In this document: positions 1 through 5,117 of the stretch, piece by piece
How positions within the stretch are numbered: position 1 is the stretch's first letter
Layout of the letters: the number at the start of each line of letters is the position of its first letter
Source: Actinomycetota bacterium
Lineage (GTDB): Bacteria; Actinomycetota; Actinomycetes; Nanopelagicales; Nanopelagicaceae
Direction of reading: 5' to 3'
Assembly: GCA_947381255.1 (NCBI GenBank)
Contig: CANCUC010000073.1
Location: 1 to 5,117, forward strand
Length of the DNA stretch: 5,117 bases
Notes under the pieces: generated by a model
Database searches by the model: none
Told to the model about the DNA's origin: nothing
Seen by the model: the letters and a program-made list of their open reading frames with translations, nothing else
Program-made: the position numbers and the translations under genes

Positions 1-366
1 GGCTTTGTGACAAAGGGCAGCGGCGTAAGCGTGCACCGTGCCGATTGCATCAATGTCAATGATCTAAAAGAACACCAAGGCGATCGAATCGTCGAGGTAA
101 AGTGGAATAACAGTGCCAGAGCGCTCTTCCTTGTAAATATTCAGGTTGAGGCGCTTGATAGAGCCGGTCTACTTTCTGATATCACTCGAACCCTTGCCGA
201 CCAGCATGTGAATATCTTGAATGCAGCTGTAAGCACAAGTAAAGACCGAGTTGCCTTGTCGAGATTTACCTTTGAGATGGCAGATGCACTTCATCTAGAT
301 ACCGTTCTATCTGCAGTGCGCAGCGTTGCTGGTGTGTACGACGTTTATCGTGTCACCAACAATTAA
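1..366 (+). CDS. relA: RelA/SpoT-family bifunctional (p)ppGpp synthetase/hydrolase, C-terminal fragment
   Basis: This is the 3' end of a long RSH gene; the reading frame is open from base 1 and ends at TAA 364-366, leaving 121 residues. Full-length actinobacterial Rel proteins make and degrade the alarmone (p)ppGpp and sense uncharged tRNA on the ribosome through the C-terminal half. Seen here: the end of the zinc-finger/RIS domain, beginning GFVTKGSGVSVHRADC (residues 1-16 of the fragment) with the conserved His-Arg and Cys, then a complete ACT domain (about residues 43-119) containing LDRAGLLSDITRTLA and ending GVYDVYRVTNN. The hydrolase, synthetase and TGS domains lie upstream of the window, so catalytic state (bifunctional or not) cannot be judged. 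The Met-like codon at position 7 is an internal GTG (Val), not a start. It converges on the DUF349 gene with 9 bp between stops. The symbol rel is equally appropriate. Confidence 0.93.
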   Translation, partial: GFVTKGSGVSVHRADCINVNDLKEHQGDRIVEVKWNNSARALFLVNIQVEALDRAGLLSDITRTLADQHVNILNAAVSTSKDRVALSRFTFEMADALHLDTVLSAVRSVAGVYDVYRVTNN

Positions 367-375
367 GGGAATAGA

Positions 376-1668
376 TTATTTCTTGAAGTCTGCAAGACCT
401 TTTTGAGCTTCAGCTAACCAAGCCTTACGAGCAGCAGCTGCTTCACGAGCAACGAGAGCCTTAGCACTCTGACCGGCCGCTTCTGCCTTAGCTGCCTGCT
501 TCTCGTAATTCTCAATAGCATCAAGCAAACCTTGTACGACACTGTTGGCATGAGCGATAGCGGTTGGATCGCTACGACGCGCGACCTCTTCGTGTAGTGA
601 GTTGATCTCGTTCTCGACCTTCTCTAAACGAGATTCAAGAGCGGCACGCTTGCTACGTTCGGTCATACCGATGCGATCCCACTTCTCGCGAAGATCATGG
701 AACTTATTTCGAGCTCCTTTAATATCTGTCACCGGAAGAAGTGCCTCAAATTGCGTGATGAGCTCTTCGCGCTTAGCGAGGTTTTGAGCCATGGTTCCCT
801 GACGCTTCTCTAGATCAGCTTTCTTGGCTGCGAAGAAGGTGTCTTGGGCGGTCTTAAACTCTTCCCAGAGGCGAGTATCAACGCTCTTCTTACCGCGTCC
901 TGCTGCCTTCCAAGCATCCATCAACTCTTTGAAGCGATTTGCGGTGGTTAACCAATCCTTTGAATCAGCAAGTTTCTTGGCCTCTTCAATGATGGCGCTC
1001 TTTGATTGAGTGACTTGTGCGCTCTGGTTCTCTAGTTGAGCAAAGTGAGTACGACGACGCTTATCAAATTTATTGCGCGCACTTGAAAAACGCTTCCAAA
1101 GTTCGGCATCGCTCTTCTTATCTAATCGAGGAGCGGCCTTCCACTCATCGAGAAGTACCTTGAGACGATCTCCCGTGGTCTTCCAGCTTTCAGAGAGAGC
1201 CAACGATTCAGCTTCTTCAACTAACTTCTCTTTGATGGCACTTGCCTCAACGCGCTTGGCTTCTTTGGCAGCATTCTCTGCCGCTTTGCGAGCTTCATAA
1301 GCTTCTTTGTGGCCTTCGATAAGTGAAGGAATTTGTTCTACAGATTTTGCGAGGGTAGCGAGGTCGCCAACTCCATTGAGAGTTGAAATCTGTTCCTTAA
1401 GTTTATTTACCGCAGCGAGCGCATCACTCGGAACCAGGGCGCCGCTCTTAATGCGGGCAGCCAGCAGTGCTACTTCAGATGCCACTGATTCAAATTTACG
1501 GACGAAGTAGGCGAGCGCCTCTTCATTGCTCTTTCCAGGGTATGAACCGACTGCGCGTTCACCTTCAGGAGTAGTTACATAAACAGTTCCATCTTCGCCA
1601 ACTCGACCAAACTTTGCTGGATCTCCGATGAGGGCTGATGCTGCACTGAGATTTTCTGGATTCGACAT
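376..1668 (-). CDS. DUF349 domain-containing coiled-coil protein (three repeats)
   Basis: A 430-residue, Lys/Glu/Ala-rich, predicted cytoplasmic protein with no signal peptide or membrane segment. The N-terminus contains the motif KFGRVGEDGTVYV and then ERAVGSYPG (about residues 19-45), typical of actinobacterial members. A helical, probably coiled-coil stretch follows (about 50-155), then three DUF349 repeats at roughly residues 156-215, 233-290 and 300-358. Each shows the pattern W/D-(x)-T(x)NRFKELMDAWKAAG or its variants, then LW(K/E)(R/E)F..A...F; the third is the most divergent (KFHDLREKWDRIG). The C-terminal tail is a second Ala/Lys-rich helix. The molecular function of the family is not established and I assign none. 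Start: the ORF extends to 1704, but the ATG at 1668 has a strong AAAGGAG six bases upstream and gives an N-terminus MSNPENLS, so I prefer it; the longer form would add 12 residues. It is divergent from the hydrolase-hisS-aspS operon and convergent with relA. Confidence 0.88.
   Translation of the reverse strand: MSNPENLSAASALIGDPAKFGRVGEDGTVYVTTPEGERAVGSYPGKSNEEALAYFVRKFESVASEVALLAARIKSGALVPSDALAAVNKLKEQISTLNGVGDLATLAKSVEQIPSLIEGHKEAYEARKAAENAAKEAKRVEASAIKEKLVEEAESLALSESWKTTGDRLKVLLDEWKAAPRLDKKSDAELWKRFSSARNKFDKRRRTHFAQLENQSAQVTQSKSAIIEEAKKLADSKDWLTTANRFKELMDAWKAAGRGKKSVDTRLWEEFKTAQDTFFAAKKADLEKRQGTMAQNLAKREELITQFEALLPVTDIKGARNKFHDLREKWDRIGMTERSKRAALESRLEKVENEINSLHEEVARRSDPTAIAHANSVVQGLLDAIENYEKQAAKAEAAGQSAKALVAREAAAARKAWLAEAQKGLADFKK
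381..404 (+). terminator. possible weak intrinsic terminator for relA
   Basis: Fifteen bases after the relA stop, a 5-bp stem TCTTG (381-385) / CAAGA (393-397) with a 7-base loop is followed by CC and then TTTTT (400-404). An alternative shorter pairing, GTCT (388-391) with AGAC (395-398), uses the same bases. The stem is short and AT-rich, and the sequence is also the 3' coding end of the opposing DUF349 gene, so the match may be accidental. It is listed because the 9-bp gap between the convergent genes leaves no room for a terminator outside coding sequence. Confidence 0.22.
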
Positions 1669-1674
1669 CTCTTG

Positions 1675-1681
1675 CTCCTTT
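1675..1681 (-). promoter_or_regulatory. ribosome binding site deciding the DUF349 start
   Basis: On the minus strand AAAGGAG lies six bases (CAAGAG) before the ATG at 1668. The upstream in-frame ATG at 1704 has no comparable purine-rich match at a suitable distance, so this site favours the shorter protein. Confidence 0.75.
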
Positions 1682-1751
1682 GGTTGCGCGTCAAGTGTTT
1701 TCACCGTGAGGCGATGACCACTTTTTCGTTAACGATTACTTAAGACCAACC

Positions 1752-1765
1752 CCGCCGAGAGGCGG
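1752..1765. repeat. small inverted repeat CCGCC-GAGA-GGCGG
   Basis: A 5-bp all-GC stem closes a GAGA loop (GNRA type when read on the plus strand). It is not followed closely by a T-run on either strand, and no gene ends here, so it is unlikely to be a terminator. AGGC (1760-1763) can alternatively pair with GCCT (1771-1774), so the two pairings are mutually exclusive. It may sit in the leader RNA of the DUF349 gene (read on the minus strand) or of the hydrolase operon, depending on where the transcripts start. Confidence 0.5.
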
Positions 1766-1784
1766 TTCAAGCCTTCCTGACCTT

Positions 1785-1801
1785 TTTAATCAGGGATTAA
1801 A
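1785..1801. repeat. perfect 7-bp inverted repeat, operator-like
   Basis: TTTAATC (1785-1791) and GATTAAA (1795-1801) are exact reverse complements separated by AGG. The AT-rich arms and 3-bp spacer look like a binding site for a dimeric helix-turn-helix regulator, and the location between divergent genes fits an operator. No regulator gene is in the window, and a chance occurrence is possible. TTAAAGG (1798-1804 region) runs directly into the first GGTACC, and TTAAAG recurs at 1810-1815. Confidence 0.4.
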
Positions 1802-1841
1802 GGTACCCTTAAAGCCTCAACCTAGGAAAATCAGGTACCTG
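1801..1841. repeat. pair of AGGTACC repeats spaced 32 bp
   Basis: AGGTACC occurs at 1801-1807 and again at 1833-1839, an exact 32-bp offset, close to three helical turns. Both contain the palindrome GGTACC; the second extends to the 10-bp palindrome CAGGTACCTG (1832-1841). CCTAGG (1821-1826) lies between them. The phasing is what two cooperatively bound dimers would need, but this is inference only. Confidence 0.35.
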
Positions 1842-1854
1842 GGGCAGGATATTG

Positions 1855-1875
1855 ATGAGAAAAGTGGGCTCTTAG
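1855..1875 (+). CDS. possible six-codon leader ORF before the hydrolase gene
   Basis: ATG at 1855 opens a minimal frame encoding MRKVGS and ends with TAG at 1873-1875. A single base separates this stop from the TTG start of the hydrolase at 1877, in a different frame. AGGA (1846-1849) lies five bases before the ATG, a plausible ribosome binding site, whereas the TTG has no evident site of its own. This arrangement would allow termination-reinitiation coupling. ORFs this short arise easily by chance, so the call rests only on the position and the AGGA. Confidence 0.25.
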   Translation: MRKVGS

Positions 1876-1876
1876 A

Positions 1877-2566
1877 TTGATTCTTGAGGTTATTAAGGCA
1901 GATTTCTTCGCAACCAATTGCTGGATCTTCGCTCCAGGTACGGGTTCCGAGTGTTTTATCGTTGATCCAGGTATGGCGATTCCAGATCTTGTGGGACCCA
2001 TCAGCCAAGTTCTTGAGCGCCACAATCTCAAACCCATAGCTACGGTCCTTACTCATGGCCATCTGGATCACACCTTCTCGGTTACGCCTCTCGATGAGAG
2101 GTATGGCTTGGATACATATATCCACCCCAAGGATCGTGAATTCATCGGTAACCCTCAAGGTATTTTGACTCCGGGTGGCCCAACGATTCCAATCTTGGAA
2201 GAGATGGGCGTCACCTCATTTAAAGAACCGCGTTCAATCCGCGAGTTAACTCATGGAGTCACCTTCGAAATCGCCGGCTTTTCGCTCAAGGCGCTCCACG
2301 CGCCGGGGCACACTCCAGGTTCAACTGTTTTTATTGTTAATGATGAGTTCTTGATTAGCGGAGATGTGCTCTTTCAAAATTCAATCGGAAATACCTCGCT
2401 GCGCTTAGGTTCGGCCAGCGATATGAAGAAATCAATTCGCAACGTGATTCTTCCGCTCGATGACGAGCTAATTGTGCTTCCTGGCCATGGTCCTGAAACT
2501 ACAATTGGGCGGGAGCGCAAGAACAATGATTACCTACAAGAGCGCTTTCTGAGGAGTGATGATTAA
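1877..2566 (+). CDS. metallo-beta-lactamase-fold hydrolase, glyoxalase II-like
   Basis: A 229-residue cytoplasmic metallo-hydrolase of the glyoxalase II/hydroxyacylglutathione hydrolase-like branch. Metal ligands are all visible: HGHLDH with H60, H62, D64 and H65; H145 in APGHTPGS; D163 in SGDVLF; and H204 in LPGHGPET. The short N-terminal strand ends in ATNCWIF and VDPG (residues 12-32), as in related actinobacterial proteins, and the length is near normal for this small subgroup lacking the long C-terminal glutathione-binding domain. The natural substrate is unknown; thioester hydrolysis is the family guess. The start is a TTG: an in-frame stop (TGA 1856-1858) lies upstream and no ATG or GTG is available until well into the protein. 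No clear ribosome binding site precedes it. The stop TAA at 2564-2566 shares its last base with the hisS ATG, so the two are translationally linked. Confidence 0.9.
   Translation: MILEVIKADFFATNCWIFAPGTGSECFIVDPGMAIPDLVGPISQVLERHNLKPIATVLTHGHLDHTFSVTPLDERYGLDTYIHPKDREFIGNPQGILTPGGPTIPILEEMGVTSFKEPRSIRELTHGVTFEIAGFSLKALHAPGHTPGSTVFIVNDEFLISGDVLFQNSIGNTSLRLGSASDMKKSIRNVILPLDDELIVLPGHGPETTIGRERKNNDYLQERFLRSDD
2551..2556 (+). promoter_or_regulatory. ribosome binding site for hisS inside the hydrolase gene
   Basis: GAGGAG lies nine bases before the hisS ATG at 2566, within the last codons of the upstream gene. It supports the overlapping TAATG start. Confidence 0.65.
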
Positions 2567-3837
2567 TGGCGAGGTTTCAGGCACCCAAAGGGGTGAGTGA
2601 GTACTTCCCAGATCGCTCGACTCATTTTGATTATGTGCGTACCACCATCATTGAATCGGCCCGCAACGCCGGCTATCAACTTATGGAGCTTCCAGTCTTT
2701 GAGGATACCGAGCTCTTCGCTCGAGGAGTTGGCGAATCAACAGATGTAGTTCGCAAAGAGATGTACACCTTTGAAGATCGCGGAGGTCGCTCTATTACCT
2801 TGCGTCCTGAAGGCACTGCTGGGGTGATGAGAGCCGTCATTGAACATAATCTTGATCGCGGCCAGCTTCCTGTGAAGGTTTATTACTCTGGGGCATTCTT
2901 TAGAGCAGAACGTCCGCAGGCTGGGCGATATCGCCAGTTCTATCAGGTTGGTATTGAAGCGATTGGTCTATCTGATCCACGGATTGATGTGGAAGTTATC
3001 GCCGTAGCTCACCGCGCCTTTGCCTCACTTGGACTCACGCGTTATCACTTAGAAATTACCTCACTCGGTGATGCAAAGACCCGCGAAAATTACTTAATCG
3101 ACCTTCGTGCATACATCAAAGGTTTAGATATTGATGATGAGACGAGGGCGAGAGCTGAACTTAATCCGCTCAGGCTCTTTGATGATAAGCGTCCAGAGAT
3201 TAAAACTCTGATGGAGAGCGCGCCTGTCCTCTTGGAGTATCTAACGCCAGAGAGCGCCTCTGATTTCAAAAAGGTTCAAGAGTTATTGCACGCTCTCGAA
3301 ATCCCATTCACCATAAATAAGCGAATGGTTCGAGGGCTGGATTACTACACGGGAACCGCATTTGAATTTGTTCATCCTGATCTCGGCGCGCAATCTGGAA
3401 TTGGCGGTGGCGGTCGTTATGACGGCTTGATGTCACAACTTGGGGGACAGGAGCTTTCTGGTATTGGATTCGGGCTTGGCGTAGATCGCATCCTGTTGGC
3501 CTGTGAAGCAGAGGGCTTGGTGGCTCCAGAGGATCTCGCTTTAGATCTCTACATCGTGCCGCTCGGTACGGGGGATCAAGCCCTAGCAATCGCAGAATCA
3601 CTGCGTACTCGAGGAATCAAGGTGGACCTTTCCTTCGGAGATAAGGCTCTCAAAGGGGCGATGAAGTCCGCCGATAAAAGTGGAGCGAAGTACTCAATCG
3701 TTCTAGGGGCTGATGAAGTCAGTTCTGGAGAGGTCTCCCTCAAGGAGATGAAAACTGGGGAAGTGGTTTCAGTTACTCTTGGCTCTTTGGCGAACGAAAT
3801 TATTGAACGAATCACAAACTACGGAGATCACTCTTAA
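2566..3837 (+). CDS. hisS: histidyl-tRNA synthetase (HisRS)
   Basis: A full-length 423-residue class II aminoacyl-tRNA synthetase that charges tRNA(His) with histidine in the cytoplasm. The class II catalytic core occupies about residues 1-320: the motif 1 region leads to LPVFEDTELFARGVGESTD (42-60), TLRPEGTAG with E82, motif 2 FFRAERPQAGRYRQF (111-125) with R113, E115 and R116, the histidine-specific motif RGLDYYTG with R256 (256-263), the glycine-rich SGIGGGGRYDGL (277-288), and motif 3 GIGFGLGVDRIL (299-310) with R308. The anticodon-binding domain follows (about 325-423). Nothing expected is missing. It overlaps the hydrolase stop by one base and is followed with no gap by aspS, so the three genes are probably co-transcribed. 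A hisS-aspS pair is common in bacteria, and the hydrolase upstream is the actinobacterial arrangement. Confidence 0.97.
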   Translation: MARFQAPKGVSEYFPDRSTHFDYVRTTIIESARNAGYQLMELPVFEDTELFARGVGESTDVVRKEMYTFEDRGGRSITLRPEGTAGVMRAVIEHNLDRGQLPVKVYYSGAFFRAERPQAGRYRQFYQVGIEAIGLSDPRIDVEVIAVAHRAFASLGLTRYHLEITSLGDAKTRENYLIDLRAYIKGLDIDDETRARAELNPLRLFDDKRPEIKTLMESAPVLLEYLTPESASDFKKVQELLHALEIPFTINKRMVRGLDYYTGTAFEFVHPDLGAQSGIGGGGRYDGLMSQLGGQELSGIGFGLGVDRILLACEAEGLVAPEDLALDLYIVPLGTGDQALAIAESLRTRGIKVDLSFGDKALKGAMKSADKSGAKYSIVLGADEVSSGEVSLKEMKTGEVVSVTLGSLANEIIERITNYGDHS

Positions 3838-5117
3838 ATGCTAAGAACACATGAAGCAGGTCTACTTTCCAAGAACGACGTTGGAACAGAAGTTGTTTTA
3901 GCAGGATGGGTGGCTAGACGCCGCGATCATGGTGGGGTTGCTTTCATCGATCTGCGTGATGCCTCTGGTGCAGTACAAGTAGTTATTAAAGATGAGATTG
4001 CCGGCGCACTTCGCGCCGAATGGTGCGTCCTCATCACAGGCAAAGTTAATGCTCGCCCTGCCGGAAATGAGAACCCAAATATTGCAACTGGTGCGATTGA
4101 GATCGATTGCATCTCACTTGAGGTGTTGAGCGAGGCAGCCCCACTTCCATTCCCAGTTGATAGCGGAGATGTATCAAATATCAGCGAAGAGATTCGCTTA
4201 AAGTACCGATATTTAGATCTTCGTCGTGAAGGTCCAGCTAAAAATTTACGTCTGCGCTCTCGCGTAACTTCCACGATCCGTACAGTGATGGATCGCTTGG
4301 ATTTCCTTGAGATTGAGACCCCGTATCTCACACGTTCGACTCCTGAAGGAGCTCGTGACTTCCTCGTGCCGGTACGACTCCAACCCGGTAGTTGGTATGC
4401 ACTTCCTCAATCACCTCAGTTGTTTAAACAACTTTTGATGGTGGCAGGTATGGAGCGTTACTACCAAATTGCGCGTTGCTTTCGCGATGAGGATTTCCGG
4501 GCCGATCGCCAACCCGAATTCACACAACTTGATATCGAGATGTCGTTTATCGATCAAGAGGACATACTTCGCGTCGCCGAAGAGATTCTCGAAGAGGTTT
4601 TCTTAAAGACCGTTGGATATCAGATTCCGCGCCCTATTCCTCGGATGACCTATGCAGAAGCTATGCGTCGCTATGGTTCCGATAAGCCCGATCTTCGTTT
4701 TGATTTAGAGATCACAGAGGTAAAAGAGTTCTTCGCTGAAACCACCTTCCGCGTCTTCCAAGCTGATTACGTGGGTGCAGTTGTCATGCCGGGTGGAGCA
4801 AGTTCTCCCCGCCGTGAATTGGATGCTTGGCAAGATTGGGCTAAAGCCCGAGGAGCTAAGGGTTTGGCCTATATTCTGGTTCAAGAAGATGGCACCCTTG
4901 CCGGTCCTGTTGCCAAAAATTTATCTGAAAATGAAGCTGCTGGAATCGCAGCACATGTCGGTGCCAAGCCTGGAGATGCAATTTTCTTTGCCGCGGGAAC
5001 CAAGAGCACCTCTCAAGCACTTCTTGGCGCTGTGCGCTTAGAGATTGGTTCGCGTTGCAATCTGATCGCCCCCGATCGCTGGGAGTTCCTGTGGGTCGTT
5101 GACGCTCCAATGTTTGA
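3838..5117 (+). CDS. aspS: aspartyl-tRNA synthetase (AspRS), 3'-truncated by window end
   Basis: The ATG at 3838 follows the hisS TAA directly; GGAG (3823-3826) sits 11 bases upstream. The frame stays open for 426 codons and leaves the window, so about 160 residues of the usual bacterial length of near 590 are missing. Domains in order: N-terminal OB-fold anticodon-binding domain (about 1-100) with GWVARRRDHGGVAFIDLRD (23-41); class II core with motif 1 around FLEIETPYLT and STPEGARDF (156-175), the aspartate-site motif QSPQLFKQ (191-198), and motif 2 FRDEDFRADRQPEFTQLD (215-232); then the bacterial GAD insertion domain (about 290-420) with GPVAKNLS. Motif 3 (the GxGxDR arginine) would lie beyond the window. 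The enzyme charges tRNA(Asp); His31 in RRDHGG is a residue linked to non-discriminating enzymes that also charge tRNA(Asn). No frameshift or internal stop is seen. Confidence 0.96.
   Translation, partial: MLRTHEAGLLSKNDVGTEVVLAGWVARRRDHGGVAFIDLRDASGAVQVVIKDEIAGALRAEWCVLITGKVNARPAGNENPNIATGAIEIDCISLEVLSEAAPLPFPVDSGDVSNISEEIRLKYRYLDLRREGPAKNLRLRSRVTSTIRTVMDRLDFLEIETPYLTRSTPEGARDFLVPVRLQPGSWYALPQSPQLFKQLLMVAGMERYYQIARCFRDEDFRADRQPEFTQLDIEMSFIDQEDILRVAEEILEEVFLKTVGYQIPRPIPRMTYAEAMRRYGSDKPDLRFDLEITEVKEFFAETTFRVFQADYVGAVVMPGGASSPRRELDAWQDWAKARGAKGLAYILVQEDGTLAGPVAKNLSENEAAGIAAHVGAKPGDAIFFAAGTKSTSQALLGAVRLEIGSRCNLIAPDRWEFLWVVDAPMF

Larger units (their letters stand above)
1669..1876. promoter_or_regulatory. 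divergent intergenic region, presumably holding both promoters
   Basis: These 208 bases separate two genes transcribed away from each other, so promoters for both the DUF349 gene and the hydrolase-hisS-aspS operon should lie here. I could not identify a convincing -35/-10 pair on either strand: GATATT (1848-1853) is a four-of-six match to a -10 box on the plus strand but lacks a -35 partner. The stretch is unusually full of short perfect palindromes: CGTTAACG (1727-1734), CTTAAG (1739-1744), GGTACC (1802-1807), CCTAGG (1821-1826), CAGGTACCTG (1832-1841), plus two gapped inverted repeats listed separately. No tRNA, long ORF or recognised riboswitch is seen. Confidence 0.6.

Noticed and set aside
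602..1510. Four plus-strand open frames (602-787, 824-1009, 1073-1300, 1307-1510) opposite the DUF349 gene
   Set aside because: Their Ser/Arg/Phe-rich products are what the Lys/Glu/Ala-rich DUF349 coding sequence gives when read antisense; none has a family motif or a continuous conserved frame.
1690..1700. TTGACG-like -35 box on the minus strand (within ACTTGACGCGC)
   Set aside because: A -10 box at normal spacing would fall at or inside the DUF349 start codon, incompatible with the ribosome binding site at 1675-1681 being transcribed.
1669..1704. N-terminal extension of the DUF349 protein starting MKTLDAQPKEQE
   Set aside because: The second ATG at 1668 has a well-spaced AAAGGAG, and this Shine-Dalgarno lies inside the would-be extension; the extra 12 residues do not look like part of the conserved N-terminus.
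1752..1787. GC hairpin CCGCC-GAGA-GGCGG followed later by TTTTT, considered as a rho-independent terminator
   Set aside because: The T-run (1783-1787) is about 17 bases beyond the stem, and no plus-strand gene ends upstream for it to terminate.
1817..2158. Minus-strand open frames of 113 and 68 codons over the 5' end of the hydrolase gene
   Set aside because: The plus-strand frame has all metal-binding motifs of a known family; the antisense products have no recognisable domain.
3308..3815. Minus-strand open frames inside hisS (3308-3601 and 3576-3815)
   Set aside because: They lie wholly opposite conserved HisRS motifs and encode no recognisable domain.
3927..4331. Minus-strand 134-codon open frame inside aspS
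   Set aside because: It is antisense to the AspRS OB-fold and motif 1, whose sequence is clearly coding on the plus strand; the product is low-complexity Ser/Arg-rich.
4775..5110. Open frames 4775-5041 (+) and 4856-5110 (-) near the window end
   Set aside because: Both are out-of-frame readings of the AspRS GAD insertion domain, which continues uninterrupted in the 3838 frame.

Overview
The window is an ordinary housekeeping locus from what looks like an actinobacterium. The evidence is the gene order (end of rel, a DUF349 protein, a glyoxalase II-like metallo-hydrolase, hisS, aspS), which is an actinobacterial neighbourhood, and the actinobacterial look of the DUF349 N-terminus and of the AspRS motif RRRDHGG. 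Base composition appears close to half G+C by eye, low for the phylum. That would fit a streamlined freshwater or marine actinobacterial lineage, but this placement is inference and no marker here fixes the genus.

Layout: positions 1-366 (+) hold the last 121 codons of a RelA/SpoT-type (p)ppGpp synthetase/hydrolase. It converges, with only 9 bp between stop codons, on a DUF349 coiled-coil protein (376-1668, minus). A 208-bp divergent intergenic region (1669-1876) follows. It is rich in short palindromes and includes a possible six-codon leader ORF. From 1877 to the end there is a tight plus-strand operon: a metallo-beta-lactamase-fold hydrolase (1877-2566, TTG start), hisS (2566-3837, sharing one base with the previous stop codon) and aspS (3838 to the window end, starting on the base after the hisS stop and running off the edge).

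Together the genes combine stringent-response signalling with the aminoacyl-tRNA synthetases for His and Asp, the side of translation whose failure triggers that response. The AspRS carries His31, associated with non-discriminating enzymes, suggesting that it also makes Asp-tRNA(Asn) for an amidotransferase route to asparagine.

I found no mobile element, CRISPR array, tRNA/rRNA gene or convincing novel system. The items most worth a second look are the palindrome-dense divergent intergenic region, the leader ORF abutting the TTG start, and the predicted AspRS specificity.
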